Source: Tubiluchus corallicola (taxonomy: Eukaryota > Priapulida > Priapulimorpha > Priapulimorphida > Tubiluchidae). From it: 64,000 nucleotides of DNA. How positions within the stretch are numbered: position 1 is the stretch's first letter; every line of letters begins with the position of its first letter. Under the pieces are notes generated by a model that was not told where the DNA came from, ran no database searches, and saw nothing but the letters and a program-made list of their open reading frames with translations. Location: NCBI GenBank assembly GCA_030141605.1, contig JAQGDQ010000113.1:126001-190000 (forward strand), read 5' to 3'. A program made the translations under genes and the position numbers. Positions 1 through 14,900 of this stretch are shown here, one piece after another.

Positions 1-1642
1 TTTCTGGCTTAGTATAGATTTAAGCTGTTTATTGTCCTACATTTTACAATATCGCTGGGATCCATTATTGAGATTGCGTCAGACCATTTTAGCTGCAGTC
101 TAATCGTTTCTCTCTATTTATTGTAATAATAAAGAATCACTTGGGACGTCGAAGTTTCGATGATCAATATTTGTGAATCGCTTTTCATATTGCATTTCAT
201 GATGTACGTCACAAAAATATGATTGTTCAAATTGTAGCATTGCTAGAATGGCAAACTAAGAGCCAGGATGTTGCTGTCTCAGCCTTTACTTGACATGCTC
301 ATAAATACTGACTAAAAGTACATTTTTTAAAACTTTTTTCTAATAACCAGTATCGTGGTAGTATACTCCTTTTTCTCATTATCAGCCGCTCTGTCATTAT
401 TATCATCATTATCACTATTTTTCGCCATTACCAACATCAACAGTGTTGCAATCATCATCATCGTCATTTTTGCTGACATCATCGTTGCTGTTCTCGTCAC
501 TATCGTCAGCACCACAGTTTGCATCACCATTATCATTCTTGCCATTGTCATCACTCATAAAGCCACTTTAACCTCCCACACTTCCTCCTTCAATGAGGTA
601 AACAGCCATAATCAGTATGGCAAATAAACTGCCCAAGGTAAGTATTAGGACCCAGGAGGCCATGGATATTCACTGACCAACATCGTGTGGCCTAACTTTA
701 GTAGCATACATGTACTCTTTATAATTTATTATCAACTGGTTTTACAAGGTGGTTCTGTTCAATTGCTTGGTATATTTTTGATTGTTTAGATAAGAACTGC
801 AGAGAACTTGGCAATTACTATTAGTTTCTACCTTTTGCTTTTTTATGCGTCTTTAATTCTTTAGTCTTAGTGTGGTTCAGTATTCGCAAGACAGTTTCTA
901 GTTGTTTTTTGTTTTGTAAAATTTCTGCAGTTTTAAAGTTTATCTGTATGAGAACATTTAGTTTTTTTGTAGAATTATTTTTTCAGCCTGCAAAATTTAA
1001 ATTTAAATTTTGGTTTTAACCTCTAGCGGTTAATCATTTGCCAATATTAATAGTGTTCTGTGAAAGTGAACGCGCAGTAGCTTAATTAATTTTAAAGAAA
1101 AAAACCAAGCCTTCTAAAAAGTTAGGCTTATTTGAAATGTTCACGAAAATAGAAAGTTTCAGCAATGAAGGTCTGATATGCGCCAATAACATCATTGTTT
1201 GATGAAGGAAAGCAAAGGACTATTAATAATAATTTCTGTCAAAGATATCATAAGTTTTTACCAGGCTAATTTATGATACTTCTGTGTGAACATTACTGAG
1301 ATAAATTACATGACAAAATATGAATTAGTATAAAAGTGGCTTGCGCTTACTAAAAGCCAAGAAATCAACAGTTATAATTCCCAAATGAACGGCGCTTAGC
1401 ACATCGCACCTGAAAAATTGTATATCGGCCGGATGATAAAAGCGGTAGTATAAGTTAACTTTGTGCTCTTTATAGACAGCGTTTTGCAAATTTGTTTGTT
1501 ATATTTTCTAAGTTTGGGTGATAACAGTAAAATAAACATAACATACGAGGGTGGATTATCTCATAGGCTAGTATGGGCTACAGCTTATGGCCCTTCAAGT
1601 TTTGTTAGCATGTGGTAAAAGATCTGTTTTTTGCTGCGTTTG
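1..1642. other. Non-coding upstream flank
   Basis: No gene is supported here. The open frames at about 327-627 come from a low-complexity stretch rich in ATC/ATT triplets (isoleucine/valine/threonine-rich on one strand, methionine-rich on the other) and look like simple sequence, not coding sequence. The rest is AT-rich without recognisable repeats or RNA genes. Confidence 0.6.
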
Positions 1643-1977
1643 TGTTGTGGAGATCCACTAGAATTAAATAGAATATTGTAGAAAGTTCTATAGTAGAACA
1701 ACCTTCTTACCTTGTAGAAGTTTCTATTTCTAGGTTATTCCCTGGCACTGATATATAAGGCTATCAGCAGGCCGCTGCAGATTATTCTCTCACATTCTCT
1801 TGTATCCTCGTATTCTCAGATACACTTTCACGTTTCCAGATTATCACATTTACTGTAAACATTTCGCGTTCCTTCATACTTTTGTGTTGTAGAATTCTCC
1901 TATAATAAACTAGTTTAATTTGACGACGTGTTTTTTGGTTTTCTCTACGAGCCTTCCGAGATTAACAAAACACAACA
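1643..1977 (+). mobile_element. Solo LTR of an LTR retrotransposon
   Basis: A 335-bp segment begins TGTTGTGG and ends CACAACA, so its ends are short inverted repeats of the TG...CA type. It is flanked on both sides by the identical 5-bp sequence GTTTG (1638-1642 and 1978-1982), as expected for a target-site duplication. Inside are a TATA-like box (TATATAAG, 1752-1759) and, about 150 bp later, AATAAA (1904-1909), in the order expected for the U3 and R regions of an LTR. No internal gag/pol region or second LTR is seen, so this looks like the product of LTR-LTR recombination. Confidence 0.75.
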
Positions 1978-2581
1978 GTTTGTGTTGAAACATGTGCTAA
2001 TTTGGTTTGCAAATGTGGTTAAAAATATCTTTATAAACAAACAAAATATTTTTATTGCCAAAACTAGATAGATTCTAGTTTATTTAAATAGTCTGGAATA
2101 TATTTACATCAAGCTATGTAAATGTCGGTAAAATACAATAATTATCAGAAGTAAACAATATTGAGGTGCCCCATAATTTCATTAGCTAGAGGCCCCATAA
2201 TGTCACAATCCGACATGCTTTCCCTATTACACTTCAACCGCTTACGATACAGAATGGCTCGTTAAGGTTAACAAGTGTGAGGCAATGCGTCGGACATTTC
2301 TGTACATTACATGCTAGTAAACAACACATGGGAAATGGGTATGGGAATTATGATATATCGAGTTTTGACAAATCTCCAACTCTGATTTTGAATCTGTTGT
2401 TAATGTGTACATTTATGTTTATGAAGCAACAAGCCACTTAAGTGTAGGTATCCATTCATTTCACACGCCTATTAATTCTGAAATTTCAAGAGTTTTTATT
2501 ACTAAATTTAAGATGCAGTCTATATCACTTTCTGTGCTCTATTCTAGCAAGCCTACACTTTGTTTGTATTTTTTCATTTCA

Positions 2582-2798
2582 GTGTATTCAATGGAGACAA
2601 TCGTCTATGGCTGTATGTAAGATTGATACATACGTATACTCTCAAGTGAGTCCTGCTTCTTGTTCATTTACACTCATCAGTTTCACAATAAGTTATTGCT
2701 TGCCTTGTTCAGGAACGAAAAAAGAAGATTTTCTTCAAAAGTGCTTGGCATTGGATGGGAATTATTTAACTGCTGCAGCTAACGTTCATAATTTATGA
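2582..2798 (+). other. Possible small exons, unassigned
   Basis: Two acceptor-like sites (TTTCATTTCAG before about 2582 and CCTTGTTCAG before 2711) and donor-like sites (GTAAGA near 2617, GTGAGT near 2645) outline two short candidate exons. The second could end at a TGA at 2796-2798. No recognisable protein family appears in any frame and no AATAAA follows closely. They could be 5' leader exons of the DUF389 gene, the end of an upstream gene, or chance matches. Confidence 0.2.
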
Positions 2799-2977
2799 AT
2801 TGAATTTGGCATATTTCAGTGATCTTAATCAGGCAGCAAGCTGTACGTGTATACTGTGATCTTTAAAAAATATGTTGTTCAAAGTCACAACCATGAGCTA
2901 AGAGCTGGATATTTCACATAGACAATAGGTGAAATTCTAGCTTCAAGTCGCCTATAACATACTAGAAGAAACTTAAA

Positions 2978-5900
2978 ATGGCAGGCTTTTTATTCATTAT
3001 TTACGTTCAAGTTCCAGACAGTTTGCAGTGCCGTGAAGAGCTTGATGAAAAAGAAGATGAAAAAATGCAGCTAAATAAAAATAAGCGTTTCTCTGTTGAA
3101 CCTAATGCATCACTGGCAGAAGTGAAAACTCACTTAGAGTGCCCCAGCTGTGCAAGTGTGAGATCACTGAAAAGTATCACTTCTACTGATAATGAAGTTA
3201 TTGAAGTAGATAAAACTGAACAGGATCTCAGCAACACCTATATATCTGTTTCAAAAAATATAGATACTTCGAGAAATTGTGGTGATTGTGCTAATAGTGA
3301 ATGCTCACCAAAGATTAGCCAAAATGATTGTAAAGTGAATGAAACAGGTGATCATGTGTCTGAAGACAGTAAACTTGTTGTGAGTGGATCGGAAAAGAGA
3401 AAACGTGGTGAAGGTACCGATGATTCTGGTTCTGTGATACAAGCATCTGGTTATGAGTCCGATAGTGAACCTAGTATTGCCGGTAACAGTTCTTTGGAAA
3501 GACTCACAAATGAAAGTGATCTTCCCCAAGACATCATGGGTGCACAGTCAGAAAAGCAAAATGGCCTGATTGATTTTACAGAAGAATTACCATTAGCAAT
3601 AGTAAGAAATGTTTTATGCCTGTTGTCTCATTGTAAAATTGTCATTTTGTTTTGCCATTGTCTTTGTGCTGTTTTAATGTTTTTACTGTGAGATACTTTA
3701 TTGAAAGTCTGCTATCTAAGTATAATTAAATTCTAAAAAAATAAATGTGCATTTAGATCTCTTGCTAGCTTTTGCCATTATTGAAAACTTGGATTAGCAT
3801 TTCATTTAACAGCATTTCCATAGAATTCACTGAGTAATCATTCAAACTAAAAGAGGTAACTACTTTCTCAAACTGACGTCAAACATGTAGTTGCATTGTA
3901 GTTACTTTTACGACCACAAATTGTGACTAAATGTGACCTCAGTTCTGCTGTACTAAGTTGACTGCTGACTAATCTAATACTGTCATTTGAATTTACTTTT
4001 ATGTAGTTTATTTATTATTATAATACTTATGGTGTTATATTTTAGTTGGTAAAACGATGTTTGGCAGCATATGATGTTGTTAATTGCGCATGGATAAAAA
4101 CTCATAACAGAAACAGCTACCAGGTAAGTCAAAGTATATGGCTTAGCTCAACTGGACTTGAAGGTCAACAAACTGTTCATACTTATATTGCATAAAATTT
4201 TTTGGTGACCAGATAAGGAATTTTTCTTGTGTATTGGCTCACAAAGGAATTTATATAGCCAGTACATAGTCTAAATGGGTGCATAAGTGGAAGTGGTTTA
4301 AGCTTTGAAAGGTGCGAAACAGACTAAAAGGACTGGAGACAAAACATGGTCCTGTATAAACTCAACGGTTGGTCAGCTGGATTAATTTCTTGGAGAGGCT
4401 TGTTCTTTCCAGTTACAGAAATTTTTTAATAGATAGTTATCTCATACACATGTGCTGCCATCTATCATGCAATTAGAGGGTTAATACATCACTACTATCC
4501 TTGATTGCCACATGGTTTTGTTGGGGCAAAAAGTGTACAAAAAAACTGGCAAAAATCCGAGTCATCACGCGGGCACACCTCACGATCAGAATTAAACAAT
4601 GCTTAGACAGATGTATCTGCTCAGTAGCTACCTATTTTGATACTCTGCTTTTGGTATTTACCTCTTGGGAAGGAGATATATACATACTAAGAGACCTCTT
4701 ATGGTTCAGTGGCTGATCATAGAAAGATTTATCTATGTTTTTGAGCATTTATTAAGTATATTAAATTCTTTTGTTTTCATTTTTAATTTCGCTTTGTTGT
4801 TTTTATTTATTTGCCTATGGTGATCATAGTACAAGTTCTGTAATTATATTTATGCTTTTATTCAAATTTTTTGAATAACATAGAAACAATTGCATTTTTT
4901 GCAGGTTACCTTTATTGTGAAAACTGTGAAACAGTGTGAATTTTTATTAAATAAACTAACAAATCTCGGGGTTGGCAAAACAGAGAACTCAAGCATCTGG
5001 CAAGTGTTTTACATCATGCTGTGCTCTTCCTATTTGCTCATTTGTAATTAAAAAAAATTGTGCATGCTCTGACAAAATGTTGTCTATCTGAATAGTCAGT
5101 ACTGGTATGTATATGTTTTATTAATTGTATCCTGTATGAGTTTTGTAGTTTTTTCCAATCGCACCTAACATTTACGTGGCACTTAACCCCTAAGTAACGA
5201 GGATTTATTGGCTTCCAATTGATGTAGTCAAATTGTATCGACTGAATATTTTGAATATTTAAATCCAGTTTTAATCGACTTCATTGACAACTGGGAATAA
5301 AGATACCATCGTGTCTTTGATACTGAGTAAAATATTGTTTGGGTGTTCTCATTTTAAAAATGTAGTTTTTTATAGTTTGGCACAGCTGTCGTAAGCTAGA
5401 ATTCATCTTTTAACAGCAGAACCAACTCAAATGAAACCTGAGCTAGGCTCATTATCAAGGACATCCTTGTAAGATGAGCTACTGAACTGTCATAATTTCT
5501 TTGTTACTGTCCAGTTCAGGGAGTATCCACTAAGATAACGTGTTTCCGAAGTTCATTAATAGTGTAGTTTGAAGGTCAAGCATGTAGCTGTCTCCGTATC
5601 TGTGAATGCGAAGGCTGTGATGTAGTGACACTATCACACGTGATTTTGACTGTTGGATGTCTTTTTGAACTCACAGATCACACAGTTGCAGTAAACAATT
5701 TAGTATTTATTTCTATAAGCATCAACTTTCTTGTTTTTCTTACAGTGGCAAATTTGATGAACATTCTTTACTGATACATTTAAAAAAAGACTTCTGAGGT
5801 TCTTAGCTGTCCGTTTTGTTACCTTAAGTGATACTTAACCCTCACTATAATATTATCTTTTACAACTTAAAATTCTACTCGCATCACAATTTATTTTATT

Positions 5901-8900
5901 ATAAATTTACTGTAAAACGTATTTCTTTATCGCTTTGTTGCTAGCAGTATTAAATGTAAAGAACTGTCAGTTTTCGTTGCCTGAGACGAATGACGCAATA
6001 AGTATACTAATGAGGTCCCCAAAGATCGCCACACAAACATCGATAACCAACTATGCTTTCTGTACCTCATGCATTATTCTCACTTACTCGCACCAATGAT
6101 GCGAATGTGGCAATGCACACAGTCGAAATTCCCCAGAAAAAGTTATTTAATTTACAAATTTCTTTTGTTTAATAATGACTATGAATTCTTTGTGTAATCA
6201 TAATAATGCATTAAAAAAACTACTGTCAGTTGGGGTTATATAGGCCTTTAATTGTAAGTTTTTACGATTGGTTTTAGCTGCAGATATACTGACTTTACTG
6301 ATGTACTGTCTTTAAATGACTTTCTGTCATTTGAAAATTTCTCCTGTCTTTGAGCTGACTTATTTGAGCAAAATTGAGTTAATTTTGCAGCTCCATATCC
6401 AGCGTTCAATTTTGCATGAATATTAGTTCTTACCTTCGTTATGCATATTAAATTGCAGTTCGAATGATTTTTTTCCAGCATTGTTCCATGTAGTATTAGT
6501 TATGGATTAACCGAGAAAGATGTCGTTGGAGAAATAGAGTACAACACTGAGTCAGATAGTGAGTACGTATATAATATGCATGAAATGTCACATGGTAAAT
6601 ACCGCAAAAATAAATAATTGCCACTACATTTGTGTGATTGCACAGCACAAACATCTGGAATTTGGCAGTTAAGCTTTTCTAGTTATTTACATATCCCAAA
6701 TCTCTATTTTGTGAGAATCACTTTGATAACAAGTTCATATCTCTACGTTGTTTCTAAGTTGTGATAATCCATGTTGAAGTTTGAGTGCACGTGGCATACT
6801 GAAAAACATAACCTTCTGAAAATCGCTGTTAGTATTAGCCATTGTTTTTTGTCATGTTTCACGAAAACACGAAAAAGGAAGGCAAGAAAAATGGCCTCTC
6901 CCGTGAACCGCTATTGGAGTTTGAAGTACAAGCTTTTCGGGTTTGTAATACTAATTTTCAGACAAGGAACACGGCAAGGGGTTAAAAATTCAATTTTCGG
7001 TATTTTTGAAACAATTCCCTGACAATTTGATGCTAGATAATAAAAGCCCAATGTGTTTGGCATTTTTTTGTAAAAAATGCAGAAAAATGATATTCAACCC
7101 AATTTTTCGTTGAATATCATTTTTTAACTGATCAATAATTTACTATCAATTCGCTGATCAATCACTTTCAAGGGCTAAAGTACTTTTTTATACAATATTC
7201 CATTGTATATAATGGAAGTTGGGATCTACTATTGTGGCAGGACCAGAGCATAGCTCTTTGTCAATAACAGTCCTCTGAGATGAAACACTGGTGCAGCAGA
7301 CTTGTTTCAAATCCATTCTAAGTGAATGAGGTAATTACGAACATGCAGTAAATTGGTCCGAAGAAATATTAAACCTGGAGTCACCCATCCATTTTAAACC
7401 AAGCTTATCATTGCTTAATTTTGGTTGCTAAGCACCCACACTTAATACTCATCTACCCACCTTGCTGCCTTTGAGGAAGTAATGATAAGTTACGCTAACA
7501 GCAGTTTTATTTTTGCCCGTGTCACTGGCTGCTAATTACTTAGTTATTAGATGATAGTAACATTTGATTAAGCTATTTTCTGGATAAGATGTGAAGAAAC
7601 CTGTTTTTGTTAATGTTATTAGTTAAAATGTATTTGCTTATTTTTTTTAGAGATGATTTAGATCGGGCACTTAGCAAGAAGAATTTCCTGAGATCAATAA
7701 AGTCTCGACTGACGGTTGCAGAGGTAAAAATAATATTTTTAATGAGTTTACTTTGTTGTTGTTGGTATCATTCAGCTTGAAAAACAAATGGCTTAATTGT
7801 CGACCTCACCACTGAGTGGTCACAGTATACTGTTAGCAGTCTGAGTTAAGCAACACCACACCTGTTCAGCAAAAATGTGTGACTACAAAAACTGCTTCTA
7901 GGCAGTTTCTTCTGCATCACTGTCTCAGCTATTTATTCTTTTTTTTTGGAGTAAGATAGGCTAAGATAGTGCTATTGATCTGATCCTACAGGTTTATTTT
8001 TGTTCATAAACAGCTGAGATCTGACCACAGCCATCTGCTTTAAATAAGCCCTATCCGAGAGTAAAGATTTGAGTCGTAACCCGTATTCGAGTAGCAGGTT
8101 TTTCTTAGAACTTACATTCTTACTCGATGGACGTGTGGTCGTTAGAGCATGCAGACTTGCTTCTCATAGCAAGATAGTGACAGCAAAATTATGATAGTCA
8201 TGCTAAGAGTTGTGTTAAGCCCGTTTTGAAATGTCTCTATTTGTGATATTTAGCTTTTGTTACACGGCATCCCTATCTATAGCATATAATAATAATGCTA
8301 TTGACTATCTTCGTTTTCCTGCAGTACTTTACCAGATGAGGTACTTGGACGTGGACTCTTGAATGGTAGATTTTGATTTGAACTTGGTCTTCAAGATCCC
8401 TGGACTTACCTAAATCTTCGCCTTCATCTTACCAATACTTCACCTACTGGCCCAGCTTGAAAAGTGAAAAATGGATGAACTGATTGGAGCATCAAGATGT
8501 TGAGATATTGCTCCTATCAAAGCTTACTTACATTAATGCTATAATTATGTAACTTAATCCTTCAGTCCTACTGAGTTTTGTTTACATTGCACATTATAAG
8601 AGCCAAACTGATTAAAATGCTGATCTTGCCTGTTTCCATGTTGGTTGCTGTCACATACATTATAGGCATTAGTGGTTCAACTTGTAAAGCTACATAAATA
8701 ATTCATGTCTTAAGACGGCCGGCTGAAATTTCTTGTAAATGTAGAGCAATGAGTGTAACCTTTACATCTTGCCTTTTGTGTGTGATCTGTGACTGTAGAT
8801 CAATGGTCTAGATGTGGCTTAATTTGTTATGCAGGATAGAGTGCTTTATAATTGGTATTATGCGCTTTAACTGTCAGGCGTAGCTATTTTCGAGATGCCT

Positions 8901-11900
8901 TATTATTAATAGATTCGGCATCATGATTCTCAAACTTATGGTCGCAGCCAAACTTGGGTTGCAAGCAGGGCTGGATACCCTGTGGACTAGTATAGACTGA
9001 TGCTTAGGGCCTGTCAAGCTTGGGATCACATACTTTGCATTGCTGAATAACTCATAGTTGAAATAATATTTCAACTTTAAAAAAGGTGGCTAGGAAATCT
9101 GAAAATCCAATTTTGAAATGGCTTCTCATTTGAGATAAAGGGTTTCTCTTTGAGGCCGTTATTTGAGATAAAGCCGTTTGTTTGAAATATGGGGCCCCAG
9201 CTATTGCTGAAATATATCACAAGTGAAAATATTCGAGCTGAGTGCGAGCAAATTAGGGGCAGCTCCATCTGAGGGGTTCCGTAACTTCAATATCTTAGGA
9301 GTCCGAAAATGTCACAAGCCAGCCTTGGTTGCGGGTTTGTCCAAATAGCATTTTTAACTGTTGGAAGCTCGCCTGCACCTTTTTGACAAGGTGTAAATGA
9401 ATCAAGAATGTCCCTGGAACTAATGACTGGGTTTATTATTCGCATCCCACTAAAGTACCTGCAAAACGGTGATAGTTCGATATCACAAAATAGTTAAACC
9501 TTTTCTTAATTGTGAGGTGATTAAATTCATTTTGGGTCTATGACAATTTATAATCAATGAATTTGGATTTCAGCCATGAGTCTAAAGGTAACTTCTAGGC
9601 GGTCATAGCAGGACAACTTGTTCCAAGTTTGATAGTGTTAGGTTTACCTCAGTAGTAACTGATAATCTTAAAATCAAAATTGTGCATAGTTAATCATACC
9701 AGTGATGTTTAAATGCAGAAAGCTAGGTAACAGCTTACGCCGGAGATGTCTGGAATACGTATGTTCAAATTGAAAACCTGAGTAGGTTCTTTAGATTGTC
9801 AGGGAGGCTGTAGTGCGTCGTGGCAAGTCGCTAAGCCTAGGTAACATGTTTACGTCTTTCAAATTTTAAATTTCTGAAATATTTTTTGTGCAATTATCAG
9901 GCTTAGAATAAAAAAACAGCCTCATGCTATCATTTCGAACTAGATTTTCTTATGGGTTCATCTGTACAAGCTGAGAATGTTTAACCTGAATATGATCTTC
10001 GATCTTAGAAAAATCTGGTGATTCCTTCATTCTTTCACTTGTTCTCTCTGCCTGTCACACTTTTTTCAACCCGATAAGCATTTATTCAATTGAGTAAAAA
10101 TTAGCAGATCGATTAGCTAGGATGTCCTTGGTTCAAATCAAAAAAATCGTGGCAATCCCTTAGTTAGTTAGTTAATTAATAAGTACTGTTTAATTAATTC
10201 GTTTTTTAAGCAGATTAAATGGAAAATAATGGAGAGCAGAAGTGTATGATACCAAATGGTCTACCTCACTTTTACCTCACAGGTTCACCTACCGTCTACC
10301 AAAAATATCCCCGAAGTCCCATTTAATGTAAGTTGCTTAAATTTGTTTTTGCAATTTGCACAAACGTTTCACGATTAATTTTATTTACAGGTGGTTGAAA
10401 GTGTTCGAGCACAAGCAAGTGTCACTTTTGACTACATCATGTTGATTATACTAGCCAGGTGAATTAATTAAACATCGTAATCTGGACTGAACATGCTGTT
10501 ATTCATTAAAGATAAAGTTTTGTGAATTAAGGCTTGTAAAATTAATTATTTTACTATCTTTTTGAACTGCTTGATATAATTTATTATTAAAAAAATAAGA
10601 AGCGTGATATTACCACACGATTATGGAAAACTTCTTCGGTGTCTCAGGCACATGCCATTGCTGTTACAATAATTTAAAATAGCCGTTTTTTGTTTACTTA
10701 ATTGTTATGTCCTGAGATTTACCAACTGCTTGTGGGGTCTTAGAGAAACGGTGGTCGTCTTCATAACTGTTTGTAGTGTGCTGAAGTGCTACAGTTCTTG
10801 TACTATCGACCATAGCATAAGATTTACTAGGTCTGCAAAGTAGGGTTCCCAAATTATTTTTCATCATACCAGAGCACACTATTTTAGAGAAGTAGGATGT
10901 CATATACTAAATAAAATAAAATGGCTTCGTCTCTTTATAATTTTTTCTAAAAAGTTTTTGGTAAACGTGTTTATGGTCCTTTTCAAGAAGTCTTTTCTTA
11001 GCTTCGTTGTACGCATGGTCAGAGGTTAAGTGTACCACAGTGACATGTCTTAACTACAATCGTTACATGACGTGTGTGAAGCAAAGCCGTTTGCCGCATC
11101 AGTTCAGTAACTTCAGTTGTTTTACATGGACTTTACTTAATTATGCCTTGGTCTGTGCATAATTCTCTAGTGATTTTCTAGCAGGATCTTACTTGGGAAG
11201 AAGAAAAAATGGAAAGGTTCTAACTAGCTGTTAAAACTGTGGCTATCGCAATAGCATAGGCTGAGAGGCATTGTTCAGCATACATAAATGCATTGTCTGG
11301 TACACTTAACCATGACCTTTTCATAATCATCATCAGTGCCTGGAACTTGGAAAAGGCTTATTATCTTTGTTATGATTTCATTACTAAACTTGCATGCATA
11401 GCGGTTAACCTTAGACTTGCCATTAATTTCAGCAGCCAGTACATTGCTAAATGTGGAAAACTATCTTTGTGGAAAATACATTCACAGAATCCTGCTTCAT
11501 TAAGGGTTATTTCGGCTAAATAAAATTATGAAATCTTTAAGTTGCTAGCACGGGAGTTGAGGTCACCACTTTTTATTGTTTTTACAGCCTCATAGCAGCA
11601 GCAGGGCTAGTAGAAAATAGCGCTGTGGTTCTAGTAGCCAGCATGCTTGTTTCACCTCTCATGGTAAGCTGGTTTCTTAATTGTTGCCTCTTCACTTTCT
11701 TAATTAACTTTAATTCAGAATTGGAAGCTTGCATGTGACTAACTACATTTATTAGCATGTCTAGTTTATTAGTTTGTTTACTACGGCATGTGTTATGCCA
11801 TTTTGTGCCTGTTTTTTAATTTTGTTTATTTTTTGTCTGTCTTCCTCATCACCTAATAGACTTACTTTCCTACTTTTACCTTCCAATGACCATTTTGGGG

Positions 11901-14900
11901 CAGAAGAGTTAATGTGTAACAATCCTTTTTGTCATTTGTGCCTGTTTTTAGTTTTTTGTAGTTGTTATTTGGCCATCCATCAACTGCACTACAATCACTT
12001 GCCTATTCATGCATTCAGTGAGCAGTATTACAATTTTTCTGTGATCTTTGGCCTTGTATTGACCATTATTATATTGGCTCATGTTTCACCACAGCTGTTG
12101 TATGCATATTATTAGTTCTTTGATACCCGAAAGTGATGTATAAAGTTTAATAATAAATTCGTAAGTGTGTTTGTCTGTTGAATCTGAAAAAATTGGTTAA
12201 TTGTTTCTCTAATAATTGTATTTTGTTTCTTTGGTGTGCCTTGTCTTGTTATATGCATGTGCAATTATTTTTATTATTTTTACATCCTATATAATATAGC
12301 ATGCAAACTTTGAATGCTTAGATACTTTAACTAAATCAAATGTATTGTAGTCAGTAAGAATGAGCTAATTAATTGTTTGTTTTATCAATGTTTCCCAATC
12401 TGATTCACCTCAGGTTGGTAGAGTTAACACTACTTTGATTATTTAGGGACCAATTCTTGGCATCACATTTGGCAGTGTAATTAAAGATGTTACGTTAAGA
12501 AATAACAGCTTGAAAGCAGAAATTATTGGTCTTTGTATATGCGTTGTTGGCGGTAAGTTGTACTTTATCATTACGATGATTAAACGTGATACTTTCTGTT
12601 ATTCATGATTTTTTGTTGATGCAAAAAACCCTTTAACTTTAACAATGTCTTAAATTGTCAACAAGATTTTGAATTACGCTGAAAATCGGAAAAAAATGTG
12701 AAGAGAATTGGTGTGCATTGCTCAAATGCTTGACTTTTTCATTCAGGATTTGTGGTTGGGCTCATTCTTGGCCCTTTAAGTGACTACTGGAGTTCTTCGT
12801 CATGGCCGACTGATGAAATGTATAGCAGGTACATTCAAATTCACCTCAAGTTAGACAAACAATTTAAAAAAAACAATGTGTAAAAAAACAACAAAAAAAC
12901 AAATTTAAGAAAAACAACATATTGCATTATTCACTTGTTTGTGCTGAGATGTAGACTTCTTGCCTAAGTGACAGATGCAGTCCATAACTTAAAGAAAAAA
13001 TTTAATCTGCTGTTCTTGGGTGTATTAGTCTCATACTGGAACAGAATTCACTCTATAATTTAAGCAGGAAGCTCAACTTACATGCACTTAACTACACAAA
13101 CACTGAACTGATTATTTTGGAAGTTCAGGGTCCCAATGCTTCTTGACTCACAGTTATGCACACATGATAATGAGCATTCAATTGGCAACCATGTATTGCA
13201 ACAGTTTTGTTGGTGCAGTTTAGTTATAAACCAACTGCATTTTTGCAAAAATCTAATTTCTTGAAATTCCTTTACTGCTGAAATATCATTTGTTATGAGA
13301 GATAGACATAAAAATGGAGGAAAATATTCTTAACTTTTTTGTACTCGCTACTGTTGTGCTTTATGATACCCATGTTTCCAGCACTGTGCTTCCCCAACCC
13401 AAGAAAAAATCGGTTCATCCTTCTTTTGGGTAATTGTAGTTGAAGAATAAAAGAAGTAAATATTTGGATAAATATTAGACAAACAACAACTGTGGTTTTC
13501 TTTAAACCATTCTGGACAAAAAAATGTTCTCTTCAATTTGTAATTTGTAATTTATTGTCCACTTCAGTATAATTGCAATTTATATCATCACATTATAACT
13601 GTTATACATCAAATCAATTATAGCTACAATAGTTACTAACTACATAATAGTTCATCAACAGGAAATATATGCTGTATGGTGGTCAAGAAGCAAAGCTTGT
13701 GAGACCACCTTGAGTAGTGGAAAGAAAAAAGGATATATTCATGTACTGGATTAGTGGTAGCCAACTTGCCTTTTACTGTACAGCGAATCTGTTAGAAAAT
13801 TCCAAAGTAACTTACCTCAAACAGCAAAGAATGAGGAAAGAATAACCAATATAACACTTTTCAATGTCAGTTTCTTCTGTTTATGAAAATCTAACTCAGT
13901 AAAGGTGCTTCTTTAAAATTCCACAGAAAGAAGTTTGTCAAAGGCAGTGCAGTGGTCTGCTCCTCTTTGTCCGTGCCCCAGATAATGTTTTTGTGATAAC
14001 TTATTTCTGAATACTATATTTTAATCTTTAATTTCGTTAAAATTATGCTTATTTTTGGATAGCAAGGAAACACACTGCAAGAAAAAGCAATGGAGTTGTT
14101 TGTACTAATTTATAAGAAGTTTATATTTATGCCTTTTTTGTGTAGGGGTATGCTTCGTAGTTGGTACGTCGGGTTACTAATTGCTTTGCCTTCTGGAGCC
14201 GGAGTTGCGCTTTCTGTTTTAGGTGGAAACACCGGATCATTAGTGGGAGTGGCTATTTCAGCTTCTCTTTTACCTCCAGCTGTTAACTGTGTAAGCACAT
14301 TAGTTAATTTGTAATTTGATAAACTTGCTGGAATCTTATAACAAATGAGACAAAGATTTGCCATATTGCTTGTGGCTCTTTTCTTGTGTTCCTTGTGGCT
14401 CTTTTCCTTTTAATCAAAAGGAGGTGACTAAGATGGATAGAACTTGTTATACGACTACTAGGTTACAACTCATTAAAATTACTACAGAATGAAAAGAAAC
14501 TGCAAGGAAAATAGCTGTTGACTTACCTGAGTTTCATCCAAAAACATCTCATCAATGCAACATTAGATATCAAAAATACAGAGATATGGGAGGTTGCGGG
14601 TGACAAAGTAGTGTGGTCTAAAATGATTGCAGGGGTCTTGTCAGAGGACATGTGACTCTAGAGACGACGACGATGATGATGATTTCTTCTTTTTTAACTC
14701 ACCGGATTAGCTGCCGTATTCATCTGTACCAAGTGCAGGTTTTTATTTCAGAATTGTATCTGTCCAATACCTACAATAGCAGTAATAGCAGTAGTGGCCA
14801 CTTGTTTGATGACAATTCTCTTTAAATTTAACACAAAATTAAAACTAGGATCAGCGCACATCATGACATGAAGTGTTTTTGCTTGTAGAACACATTTTGT

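Noticed and set aside
327-627. Overlapping open frames on both strands (75 and 90 residues)
   Set aside because: They are produced by an ATC/ATT-rich simple sequence; the proteins are low-complexity with no splice context.
7062-7124. Two small inverted repeats (GATATTCAAC/GTTGAATATC and GCATTTTTT/AAAAAATGC)
   Set aside because: They are short, AT-rich hairpins with no flanking duplication; plausible by chance or a tiny MITE scrap, not enough to call.
14110-14364. Minus-strand 84-residue frame
   Set aside because: It is the shadow of DUF389 exon 11, which has splice sites and family motifs on the plus strand.
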